Below, in pieces: positions 35,624 to 45,057 of a DNA stretch of 64,000 nt; positions within the stretch are counted from its first letter, which is position 1, and each line of letters opens with the position of its first letter. This DNA comes from Streptomyces lomondensis (lineage in GTDB: Bacteria > Actinomycetota > Actinomycetes > Streptomycetales > Streptomycetaceae), in contig NZ_BMWC01000001.1 in NCBI RefSeq assembly GCF_014651035.1, positions 496,001-560,000 of the forward strand, written 5' to 3'. The notes below the pieces were generated by a model that was not told the DNA's origin, ran no database searches, and saw only the letters and a list, made by a program, of their open reading frames with translations. The position numbers and the translations under genes are program-made.

Positions 35624-36433
35624 ATGCCGGAAGGCCACACCATCCACCGCCTGGCCCAGGACTACGCCGCCGCCTTCCTCGGCACCACCCCCCGAGCCAC
35701 CAGCCCCCAGGGCAAGTTCACCACCGCCGCCACCCTCCTCACCGGCACGGAACTCACCCACACGGAAGCCCACGGCAAACACCTCTTCCTCGGCTTCCGC
35801 GACAGCGACTGGGTCCACATCCATCTCGGCCTCTTCGGCAAGGTCACCTTCGGCCCGGCCCCCGAACCCCCACCCACCGACACCGTCCGCCTTCGCCTCG
35901 CCGACGACACCACGTATGTCGACCTCCGCGGCCCCACGACCTGCGCCCTGATCACACCCCCGGAGAAGCAGGCGATACACGACCGCCTCGGCCCCGACCC
36001 CCTCCGCGACGACGCCGACCCGGACACCGCATACCGCCGCATCACCCGCAGCCGTACGACGATCGCCGCCCTCCTCATGGACCAGAAGGTCATCGCCGGC
36101 GTCGGAAACGTCTACCGCGCGGAGGTCCTCTTCCGGCACCGCATCGACCCGTACCGCCCCGGCAAGGACATCACTCCCACCGAGTGGCACGCGATCTGGA
36201 CCGACCTGGTCGAGCTCATGCGCGAGGGCGTCCGCAACAACCGCATCGACACCGTCAGCCCGGAACACACCCCGGAAGCGATGGGCCGACCGCCCCGCAT
36301 GGACGACCACGGCGGCGAGGTGTACGTCTACCGCAGGGCCAACCAGCCCTGCCACATCTGCGGCGGCGAGATCCGCACCGCCGACCTCGCCGCCCGCAAC
36401 CTCTTCTGGTGCCCGACCTGCCAGCGCACCTGA
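35624..36433 (+). CDS. Fpg/Nei family DNA glycosylase (endonuclease VIII-like)
   Basis: This 269-residue base-excision repair enzyme removes oxidised pyrimidines or purines and nicks the DNA. The N-terminal catalytic Pro-Glu is present (MPEGHTIHR; Pro acts as nucleophile after Met removal). The helix-two-turn-helix region with VIAGVGNVYRAEVLF and the C-terminal zinc finger CHICGG...FWCPTC are intact. Compared with Fpg, the MPEGHT start fits the Nei2 subgroup. AGGGAG lies before the ATG. The upstream 1 kb is repeat-rich. Confidence 0.93.
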   Translation: MPEGHTIHRLAQDYAAAFLGTTPRATSPQGKFTTAATLLTGTELTHTEAHGKHLFLGFRDSDWVHIHLGLFGKVTFGPAPEPPPTDTVRLRLADDTTYVDLRGPTTCALITPPEKQAIHDRLGPDPLRDDADPDTAYRRITRSRTTIAALLMDQKVIAGVGNVYRAEVLFRHRIDPYRPGKDITPTEWHAIWTDLVELMREGVRNNRIDTVSPEHTPEAMGRPPRMDDHGGEVYVYRRANQPCHICGGEIRTADLAARNLFWCPTCQRT

Positions 36434-36472
36434 CCCCGCCCTGACGAAGCACCTCCCTGAAACCCCCAGGCG

Positions 36473-37723
36473 TCAGAACCCGTGCTGCAACCACGGAGCC
36501 ACATCGCTCCCGAACCCCATCGAGGCCTCCGCCAACGCCCCCCGCCGCACCTCCCGCACACGCCCCGCCGCCGCCAACGCCGTCAGCGACACGCCCCCGA
36601 GATACGCCGCCCCCAACTCCCGTACCGACAAGGCGAGATCCGCCGCGTCCGCCGTACGCTCGCAGGACGCCCCCTTCGCGTCCCCGCTGAGCCGCCAACG
36701 CCCGGCGTTCCAGGGGCAGAACGCGTCCTCCACCTCGAACACCACATCCACCGGCGCCCGATACGTCCGCGCCTCCAGCGCGGCCCCCACGTCCACCGGC
36801 CGGAGGTACAGCGAGTCCCGCAGCCACGGCCGGCACCGCCGCATGTCGGACACCAGGTACTGCCACGCGTCGTCCACCGGCCGCCCCTTCACCACCAGCG
36901 TCGACGTCAGGTCGATACCGAACAGGAACCGCCAGAGCGCCGCGTCCGCCGCGGGGTCCAGCGCGGCCAAGTCCTGGAGAATCACCGAGCCGTTGGGCCC
37001 GGCGGTCTCCCAGCTCGGCTTGACGCGGTACCGCGCGTACCCGACCGTCTCCCCGTCCCGCTCGGCGACGACGCACTGAAGCGGCGACGCCCCGTCCCGC
37101 GCGCTCTCCGGGTCGAGCAGCCCGAGCCGCTCCCAGCCGGGCAGCCGGGCGAGCATCCCGGGCCGCGTCGGAACCAGCCGGGCACACACCGCCTCGCAGG
37201 CGTCGAGGACATCAGCGGGCACCGCGTACCGCACGCGTATGTCGTCGGTGCCGGGCGGTACCGACAGCCGTACCCGACTCGTGTCGATCTCGGCGTTCAA
37301 GTGGAAGGTGGCGGCGCCGTATCCGAACCGGCCGTAGATCGCCGGCTCGGACGCCGTGAGCACGGCCAGCGGCTCGCCCAGGGCGCGGACGTCGTCCAGC
37401 TGCCGCCGCATCATCGACGTCAGAACCCCGCGCCGCCGATGCGTGGCGGCCACGCTGACCATGGTGACGCCCGCGGCCGGCACCGACGCGCCGCCGGGCA
37501 CGGTGACCCGGAAGCTGAACGCCCCGGCCGTCCCCACGCACGCGTCCCCCTCCCAGACACCGAGTGAACGGTCGAACTCGGTCAGCGAGTTCCACAACTC
37601 CCGTTCCTCGGCGGCCTCCGGCACCCCGCCAAACCCCCGGAGCAGGGTGTCGTACCACTTGTCCCAATCGTCCTGCACCAGTACCCGAGGGCCGGCCGAA
37701 GAACCGGTCGTGTCAGTCGCCAT
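36473..37723 (-). CDS. GNAT acetyltransferase of the Eis family
   Basis: This 416-residue protein has two tandem GNAT-like folds and a C-terminal sterol-carrier-like domain, as in Eis. VSVAATHRRRGVLTSMM is the acetyl-CoA pyrophosphate loop and EPAIYGRFGYGAA holds the Tyr thought to be the general acid. The chain ends in Phe, and in mycobacterial Eis the carboxylate of the terminal Phe takes part in catalysis. The family acetylates amines, including aminoglycosides in some members. The true substrate here is unknown. It converges with the glycosylase gene. Confidence 0.9.
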   Translation of the reverse strand: MATDTTGSSAGPRVLVQDDWDKWYDTLLRGFGGVPEAAEERELWNSLTEFDRSLGVWEGDACVGTAGAFSFRVTVPGGASVPAAGVTMVSVAATHRRRGVLTSMMRRQLDDVRALGEPLAVLTASEPAIYGRFGYGAATFHLNAEIDTSRVRLSVPPGTDDIRVRYAVPADVLDACEAVCARLVPTRPGMLARLPGWERLGLLDPESARDGASPLQCVVAERDGETVGYARYRVKPSWETAGPNGSVILQDLAALDPAADAALWRFLFGIDLTSTLVVKGRPVDDAWQYLVSDMRRCRPWLRDSLYLRPVDVGAALEARTYRAPVDVVFEVEDAFCPWNAGRWRLSGDAKGASCERTADAADLALSVRELGAAYLGGVSLTALAAAGRVREVRRGALAEASMGFGSDVAPWLQHGF

Positions 37724-37870
37724 GGACCATGCCTACCAGGGCGATACGGGAGGGGCGACGGAATTTCTCCCGGGCGGCGGCGGGGCGGCGCGCTGTGAAG
37801 TTCACTGTGAAGTCGGCCCTCGGACGGGGGACAAGTGGGACCTCCCGTGCCAAGGGGCTGGTCCGATGGA

Positions 37871-37876
37871 TAGGGT
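37871..37876 (+). promoter_or_regulatory. Candidate -10 element (TAGGGT) of the SpoIIE-type phosphatase gene
   Basis: TAGGGT ends 9 nt before the ATG at 37886, which lacks a ribosome binding site. The transcript may therefore be leaderless or nearly so. Confidence 0.4.
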
Positions 37877-37885
37877 CCCGAACTA

Positions 37886-39064
37886 ATGGCATCAGGACGA
37901 GAGCGGCGCGCGGAAGCCGAGACGTTCACGGCCCGGTTGAAGAAGCAGTGGCACCGGGCCCGCGTCGGCGTGCGCCGAGCCGCCGTCGACTACTTCCGCG
38001 GTGACGGCTCGGACTGGATCGCCCTGGTCGGCCTGCTCCTGACGGTCCCGCTGATCGCGGCGGCCACGCTCGTGAACCCGGTGTGGTTCTCCCCGGCCGC
38101 TCTGGTCATGCCGGTCGTCGTGGGCGGCCTGCTGCTGCGCCCGGCGAGCCTGCTCGGCCTGTACGCGGCGTCGGCCACGGCGCTGATCGTGGAGTCGGTG
38201 CGGCTGGGCCCGTACACGGAGGGGCCCTCCCGGGTCACCCCGGGCGTGGTGCTCGTCGTCGCGGCCTGCGGTTTCTTCGGGCTGCTGCTGGCCCAGTTCC
38301 GCAACCGGGTCGGCGTCCCCTGGCGGCGCGGCGGCACCATGCTGTTCGACCTGAGGGAACGCATCCGGGTGCAGAGCAAGCTGCCCGGCCTGCCGGACGG
38401 CTGGCACCGGGAGATGGCCCTGCGCCCGGCGGGCGGCCAGTCCTTCTCGGGCGACTTCGTGGTGGCGGCGCGCACCAACGGCGGCCGTACGCTCGAGGTC
38501 GTCCTCACCGACGTCTCCGGCAAGGGCATGGACGCGGGCTCCCGCGCGCTGCTGCTGTCCGGCGCGTTCGGCGGCCTGCTGGGCTCGCTGCCCCCGCACG
38601 CCTTCCTCCCCGCGGCCAACGGCTACCTGCTGCGCCAGGACTGGGACGAGGGCTTCGCCACCTCCATCCACCTCGTCCTCGACCTGGACTCCGGCGACTA
38701 CGAGCTCTACTCCGCCGGCCACCCGCCGGGCCTCCAGCTCAGCGCCGGCAGCGGCCGCTGGGAGGAGAAGGCGGCCGAGGGCCCGCTCCTCGGCGTGTAC
38801 GACGGCGCCCAGTTCGACCCGGTGAAGGGCTCGCTGCGGCCCGGTGACGTGCTGATGCTGTTCACGGACGGCCTGGTGGAGACCGCCGACCGCGACATCG
38901 TCGAGGGCATCGACCGCCTCACCGGCGAGGCCGACCGTTACGTCGCCGGCGGCTTCCACGGCGCCGCCTGGCACCTCATCGAGGCCGTGGCCAAGGACGT
39001 CAACGACGACCGGGCCCTGCTGCTGATCTGCCGAGAGGGCCCGACGGCTGCCGCCACCCGCTGA
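37886..39064 (+). CDS. Membrane PP2C-type protein phosphatase (SpoIIE/RsbU domain)
   Basis: This 392-residue protein has four or so membrane segments (residues about 45-150) and a cytoplasmic SpoIIE phosphatase domain. Motifs are SGDFVVAARTNGGRTLEVVLTDVSGKGMDAG, YSAGHPPGL, and DGLVETADRD, with the Asp residues that bind Mn. Members dephosphorylate anti-anti-sigma factors in partner-switching circuits. No anti-sigma or STAS gene lies nearby, so the partner is elsewhere. There is no ribosome binding site before the ATG. Confidence 0.92.
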   Translation: MASGRERRAEAETFTARLKKQWHRARVGVRRAAVDYFRGDGSDWIALVGLLLTVPLIAAATLVNPVWFSPAALVMPVVVGGLLLRPASLLGLYAASATALIVESVRLGPYTEGPSRVTPGVVLVVAACGFFGLLLAQFRNRVGVPWRRGGTMLFDLRERIRVQSKLPGLPDGWHREMALRPAGGQSFSGDFVVAARTNGGRTLEVVLTDVSGKGMDAGSRALLLSGAFGGLLGSLPPHAFLPAANGYLLRQDWDEGFATSIHLVLDLDSGDYELYSAGHPPGLQLSAGSGRWEEKAAEGPLLGVYDGAQFDPVKGSLRPGDVLMLFTDGLVETADRDIVEGIDRLTGEADRYVAGGFHGAAWHLIEAVAKDVNDDRALLLICREGPTAAATR

Positions 39065-39186
39065 GGTGGGGTTTTCCTCAGGTAGGTTCGGCGGTCGTCC
39101 TCATGGTCCGGCGACCCTCCGGTTCCGTACGTTCGACACACCACCGGCGAACGGTGCGCGAACGTCCCGGATCCGGAAGGACAGAC

Positions 39187-40043
<857 letters not shown>

Positions 40044-40044
<1 letters not shown>

Positions 40045-42479
40045 TGCTCGCCCCCAACGGCCTCGCCCGCGCGGCCCTCCGCTTCCGCCCCGCCGCGTTC
40101 GTCGGCACGTTCGTCGCCCTCGTGCTGGCGGCGACGATCGTGTCGGCCTGCGGCATCCTCCTGGAGACGGGCGTGCGCGCCACGGTCCCGCCCCAGCGCT
40201 ACGCGCACGCCCCCGTCGTGGCCGCCGCCGAGCAGCGGGTCGGGAAGCCGGACGAGAGCGACGCGGTGCCGGACCGGGCCCGCCTCGACGACTCCCTGGT
40301 CGCGAAGGCCGCCGCGGTCCCCGGCGCCCGCGCGGCGATCCCCGACGTCACCTTCCCGGTGCTCGCCCCCGAGGGCGCGCTCACCGCCCACGGCTGGGGC
40401 TCCACGGCCTTCACCGGCGAACGCCTCACCGCCGGCCGTGCCCCCGCCCCCGGCGAGGTCGTCCTTGCCGGCAGCACCGAGGCCACCGTCGGCACCAGCC
40501 TCACCCTCACCACCCCGGACGGCCCCCGCACCTACCGCGTCTCCGGAACCATCGCCGCGAAGGACACCACGAAGCCCACCGTCTGGTTCGCCGACACCGA
40601 AGCCGTCCGCGTCTGTGGTCACCCTCACCGCATCGACACCATCGCCGTCCTCCCCGACCCCGGCGTCAGCACCGCGACCCTCGCATCCCGGGTCGCCCAC
40701 GCCCTGGGCGGAACGGCCGAGGTCCACACCGGCGACGACCGGGGCACCGTGGAGAACCCCGCCCTCACCGAGGCGAAGGAAGTCCTCACCGGCATCGGCG
40801 GCTCCTTCGGCGGCGTCGCCACCATGGTCGCCGTCTTCACCGCGGCCGGCACCGTCGCCCTCGCCGTCGGCCGCCGGGCCCGCGAGTTCGCCCTGCTGCG
40901 CGCCATCGGCACCACCCCGCGCCAGGTCCGCCGCACCATCGCCACCGAGGCCCTGCTCGTCGCCCCGGTCGCCGGCGCGCTCGGCTGCCTCCCCGGAATC
41001 GCCCTGGCCGCCTGGTGGTTCGGCCAACTCAAGGACAAGGGCGCCGTCCCCGAGGCCGTCGACCTCGCCGTCTCCTGGATCCCGCTCGTCGTCACGGCCG
41101 GCACGGTCCTGGTCACCGCGCTGCTCGCCGGATACGTCGCCGCGCACCGCAGCTCCCGCATCAAGCCCGGCCAGGCGCTGAGCGAGGCGTCCGTGGAGCG
41201 GCTCCACCCGGGCTGGATCCGCACGCCGCTCGGCGTGGCCGCGGCGGCCGGCGGCTTCGTGTGCGCGGGCCTGGCCGCCTCGGCGACCGGCGAGGACGCG
41301 GCCAACGCCGCCCTCGGCGTCGTCATGCTGTTCATGCTGGCCGTCGCACTGCTGGGCCCGCTCGTCGCCCGCGCCTGCGCCGCCCTGTTCGGGCTCCCGC
41401 TGCGCGGCGCCGGAGCCCCCGCGGCCCTGGCCGCCGCCAACTCGCGTACGAACGCCCGGCGTCTGGCCTCCGCGATCACCCCGATCGTGCTCGCCATGGC
41501 GTTCTCCTCCGTGCTGGTCTTCCTGCACACCAGCGAGGAGAGGGCCACTGCGGAGCAGCAGCGGGCGGGCATCGCGGCCGACCACATCGTCACCGCCGAC
41601 GAGGGTGTCCTGCCCCCGGACGCCGTCCACCGGGCCGGGCGCATCCCCGGCGTCACCGCCGCCGTCGGCCTGCTGAAGACCTCCGTCCTCGTCCCGGCTA
41701 CGGGCGTGCTGACACCCGTCTCCGCCCAGGGCGTCACAGGCACCGCCCGCGACCTGACCGCCGTACAGGACCTGGACGTCGAGCGCGGCCGGCTGTCCCT
41801 GAAGCCGGGCGAGATCGCCCTGGACGCCTCCGTCGCCGACAACGCCGGCGTCCGGGTCGGCGACCGCGTCCGCATCCACCTGCCCGACGGCACCCGGGCC
41901 GACCCCCTGGTGACGGCGACGTACGGACGCGGCATGGGCCTGTCGCAGGTCACCCTCAGCCGCGCCGACCTGGCCCGCCACGTCACCTCGGCCTTCGACA
42001 CCGAACTGTGGGTCAAGGGGGGTAAGGCCGAGGCCCTCGCACCGCTCGGCCGTGTCCTCGACCGCGCCGACCACACCACCGCCCTGTCCCTCGACCGCGA
42101 GCTCAACGCCTGGGCGAACACGGTCATGGCGGCCGTCCTCGGTGGCTTCGCGGCCGTCGCCGCCGTGAACACACTGGTCATGACGGTCCTGGACCGACGC
42201 GGCGAACTCGGCACGCTCCGCCTGCTCGGCTCCACCCGCCGCCAGGTGCTGCGCATGGTCCGCTGGGAGGCCCTCCTCGTCGCCGTCGCGGGCATCGCGC
42301 TCGGCACGGCGATCGCCCTGGCCACGCTCGTCCCGATGATGAGGGGCCTGACGGGCCAGGGGCCGTACATACCCCCGCTGGTGTACGGCTCGTTCGCCGC
42401 CGCGATCCTCCTCCTCGGCCTGACCGCGGTCACCCTGCCGGCCCGGGCGGCGCTGCGCGGAGAGACACTGGAGCCGTGA
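40044..42479 (+). CDS. FtsX-like ABC transporter permease
   Basis: This 811-residue membrane protein has two FtsX domains, each with three segments after a large external domain, and an N-terminal segment (AAFVGTFVALVLAATIVSACG). The stretches VAVFTAAGTVALAVGRRAREFALLRAIGTTPRQVRRTI and NTLVMTVLDRRGELGTLRLLGSTRRQVLRMV are the two FtsX coupling helices. It pairs with the ATPase encoded immediately upstream and its stop overlaps the GTG of the HD-domain gene. Confidence 0.93.
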
Positions 42480-42937
42480 CCGAGACGCACCGGACCCCGC
42501 TGACCCTGGCCGAGGTCGAGGCCGTCGCCCGTGCCGCGCACGCCGGCCAGACCGACAAGGCGGGACGGCCGTACGCCGAGCATCTGCGGGCCGTCGCGGA
42601 GGGCGTACGGGCGCGGGGCGGCGACGAGGAGCAGATCGCGGCGGCCTGGCTGCACGACGCCGTCGAGGACGACGCCCTCCCGCCGGAGTGGCTGCGCGAG
42701 GCCGCGCTGAGCAGCCGTACGAAGGACATCGTCCTCGCGGTCACCAAGCGGGCGGGGGAGCCGCCCGAGGCGTACGCCGCGCGGATCCTCGCCACGCCCG
42801 GCGCGCTGCTGGTGAAGGAGGCGGACCTGGCGCACAACGCGGACCCGGCACGCCTCGCGGTCCTCGACGAGGCCACCCGCACACGACTGACCGAGAAGTA
42901 CGCGCGGATGCGCGCACTTCTCGGTCTCGTCAGGTGA
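42476..42937 (+). CDS. HD domain phosphohydrolase (MESH1/RelA-SpoT HD-like)
   Basis: This 153-residue protein matches the single-domain HD hydrolases related to the hydrolase part of RelA/SpoT: ARAAHAGQTDKAGRPYAEHLRAVA, WLHDAVEDD with the metal-binding His-Asp, and KEADLAHNADP. Family members remove pyrophosphate from ppGpp or related nucleotides in some organisms. The GTG at 42476 overlaps the permease stop (GTGA), so it is part of the ABC operon. Activity on ppGpp is an inference. Confidence 0.85.
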   Translation: MTETHRTPLTLAEVEAVARAAHAGQTDKAGRPYAEHLRAVAEGVRARGGDEEQIAAAWLHDAVEDDALPPEWLREAALSSRTKDIVLAVTKRAGEPPEAYAARILATPGALLVKEADLAHNADPARLAVLDEATRTRLTEKYARMRALLGLVR

Positions 42938-42952
42938 GTTCCGCTCCAGCGG

Positions 42953-44131
42953 TCAGGCGTTGACCTTCTCGCGCTCGCGCCGCTCGGCGCTCTGGCGCTC
43001 GCGGGCGAGCTCGGCCGCGTCCCGCTTGAAGGCCCAGTCCATCTTCGGCTCCATCGCGAACCGGAACACGCGCTGCACCGGCTTGGTGCACAGCACCGTC
43101 ACGACGGCGGCCGCGAGGACGGTCACGAGGATCTCACCGGCCGGCTGGTGCAACCAGGCCGCCTCGAACCAGCCCTGGTAGTCGCCGGCCTTCACCAGGA
43201 AGCCGTGCAGCAGGTAGCCGTAGAGCGTGCCGGCGCCGAGGGCGGTGAACCACATGTGGCGGCGCGGCACCCAGGCGAAGAAGCAGGCGGTCAGCACCAG
43301 GGAGCAGCCGAACATGGCGAGCACCATGACCGGTCCGGTCCACCACGGCGCGCCCAGCTCCTGCGCGGCGTCGCGGTGGTAGAACCACGCGGTGTTCATC
43401 CGCGGCACCGCCCACCAGCTGAACGCCAGCGCGGCCGCGAACACGGGCACCGAGGCGATCCGCACCGAACGGCGGCGCACCATGTGGAAGTGCTCGGGCT
43501 TCATCAGCAGGCCCAGCACGAAGAACGGCAGGAACTGCAGGACACGCTGGAGGTCGAGGTCGTCGCCGATCTCCGGGGTGACGGTCGCCAGCATGGCGAG
43601 CCCCAGGGCGAGCGGCAGCGGCCAGCGCACCATCTTCCAGATGGGGGTGGTCATCCGCCAGATGAACAGCGCGCACAGGAACCAGGTCAGGTACCAGGGG
43701 TCGAGCAGGCTGATCTCCTGGTGCGGATCGTTGTCGATCCACCGCTTGAAGAGCGGGTAGGCCGTCTCGAAGACGATGTACGGCACGGCCACGCCGGTGA
43801 TCAGGCGCCTGAGCCGGTCGGGCCGCATGTCGAAACTGCGCGAGAAGTAGCCGGAGATGATGATGAACGCCGGCATGTGGAACGCGTAGACGACCTGGTA
43901 CGCGGCCTCGAGTGTCCGGCTGTCGCCCTTGAGCGGCTCCCATGCGTGGCCCATGGCCACCAGCACGATCGCGAGGTACTTGGCGTTGTCGAAGAACGCG
44001 TCGCGCTGCTTGCCGTTCTGCTTCTTCTGCGGGCTCTGCGGCGAGCGCGGGCTCGGCACTCCGTCGGCCGGTGACCGGTCCTGGGGAAGTGGCGCCTTGC
44101 GGTCGCCGTTCGGTCGCAGTGAGTTCGTCAC
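42953..44131 (-). CDS. Membrane acyltransferase (acyltransferase 3 family)
   Basis: This 392-residue protein has about ten membrane segments and transfers acyl groups to sugars or lipids at the membrane. DAFFDNAKYLAIVLVAMGHAWEP is the conserved N-terminal region with the catalytic-type His; AFHMPAFIIISGYFSRSF is the second family block. The N-terminal 40 residues (Pro/Ser/Gln-rich) and the C-terminal 30 (Arg/Glu-rich) are cytoplasmic tails. Substrate unknown. It converges with the HD gene. Confidence 0.88.
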   Translation of the reverse strand: MTNSLRPNGDRKAPLPQDRSPADGVPSPRSPQSPQKKQNGKQRDAFFDNAKYLAIVLVAMGHAWEPLKGDSRTLEAAYQVVYAFHMPAFIIISGYFSRSFDMRPDRLRRLITGVAVPYIVFETAYPLFKRWIDNDPHQEISLLDPWYLTWFLCALFIWRMTTPIWKMVRWPLPLALGLAMLATVTPEIGDDLDLQRVLQFLPFFVLGLLMKPEHFHMVRRRSVRIASVPVFAAALAFSWWAVPRMNTAWFYHRDAAQELGAPWWTGPVMVLAMFGCSLVLTACFFAWVPRRHMWFTALGAGTLYGYLLHGFLVKAGDYQGWFEAAWLHQPAGEILVTVLAAAVVTVLCTKPVQRVFRFAMEPKMDWAFKRDAAELARERQSAERREREKVNA

Positions 44132-44763
44132 AGACCCTCCCGCCAGGAACTCGGGGAGACGATCCGGGACCTCGCTGCGCTTGCGGGGGACGAGGCGGCG
44201 TGGAACATCTGAGGCACCCTAGCGTTCTCTGCGGCTATTCGTAAAACGCCGGACCTGATTCCTGGCTATTCGCTCTGGGTACCCCGGATTTCGGGTAGTT
44301 GACGTCTCTGTCGACGTGATGACCAACACACTGTCCGGCAGCGGATTGTGCTCTCGGGTGCGCCCTGCATGTCGGGATACTTCCGGATTAAGCCGCGCAT
44401 AAGACCAGCAGGCGACTCCGGCGGAATGTCCGCTTCCGGGCTCTTCGAGCCCTCTCCACAGGGTCGTTGGTGAGTCTGTGGCAACAATTCGAAATAGCTG
44501 CGAACGCATTGTGTGGAGACGGAAACGATTCGGCTGAATTCCCTGCGCGGGTGGTCCGTCGAATTGCCGTACGAGTCCCTGCCGTCGGCTCCCTGCCCGC
44601 GAGCGGAGCACGCGGGTCCGTACGACAGCAGTACGACAGGGGTGCGGTCGATGCGTCACCGGCCGCATAGCCCGGCCGTGTTGGTGGCACGATGGTTCTG
44701 GCGGGGTGCGCGGGGTCGCGTCCCCGGGCCGGGAGAGCGAACCGACCGAGGGTGTGATCAGTT
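44132..44763. other. 630-bp interval with lower G+C and no convincing gene
   Basis: Short open frames on both strands lack clear starts and codon bias. The middle of the region (about 44220-44560) is visibly richer in A and T than the flanks and holds several partial inverted sequences such as GACGT-N7-GACGT. It must contain the promoters of the divergent acyltransferase and small membrane protein genes. I cannot place them. Confidence 0.5.
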
Positions 44764-44958
44764 GTGGCCATTTCACTGTCTGTGGTGCTGCTGTTGGCGA
44801 TCATCCTTGTGGTGTTGCTGAGAGGGGGATCTCTCAAGGCAGGCCCCGCGATCGTGGCCGTCCTCTTCGGCTTCTTCCTCGCCTCGACCGGTATGGCCGA
44901 CGACATCCAGCGATTCCTCAACTCGATAGCGGAGACCATCAACTCCATCAGCTTCTGA
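44764..44958 (+). CDS. Small membrane protein (64 aa)
   Basis: This peptide has two hydrophobic helices: residues 2-19 (AISLSVVLLLAIILVVLL) and 28-45 (PAIVAVLFGFFLASTGMA), separated by RGGSLKAGP. The tail ADDIQRFLNSIAETINSISF is amphipathic. I recall similar short proteins in many Streptomyces genomes, some on integrative plasmids, with unknown function. GTG at 44764 has GAGGG 11 nt away, so the start is not certain. The next gene, a Ser/Thr kinase, begins 99 nt after the stop. Confidence 0.75.
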   Translation: MAISLSVVLLLAIILVVLLRGGSLKAGPAIVAVLFGFFLASTGMADDIQRFLNSIAETINSISF

Positions 44959-45057
44959 CCGCGCCGCGGGAGCACACCTCCCGGGCCGGACCTGAGGAGC
45001 GTGCGGATACGCTCTTCCCGACAACGGGACAGTGCGTGACGGGGGGAACGTACGGGG

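Noticed and set aside
34679..36355. Possible large protein gene on the minus strand across the repeat region and the nei-like gene
   Set aside because: The half opposite the glycosylase is its shadow and the rest is low-complexity; no start or ribosome site supports it.
44219..44776. 185-residue frame on the minus strand in the low-G+C interval
   Set aside because: Codon bias is poor, the product has no domain, and it overlaps the expected promoter region of two genes.
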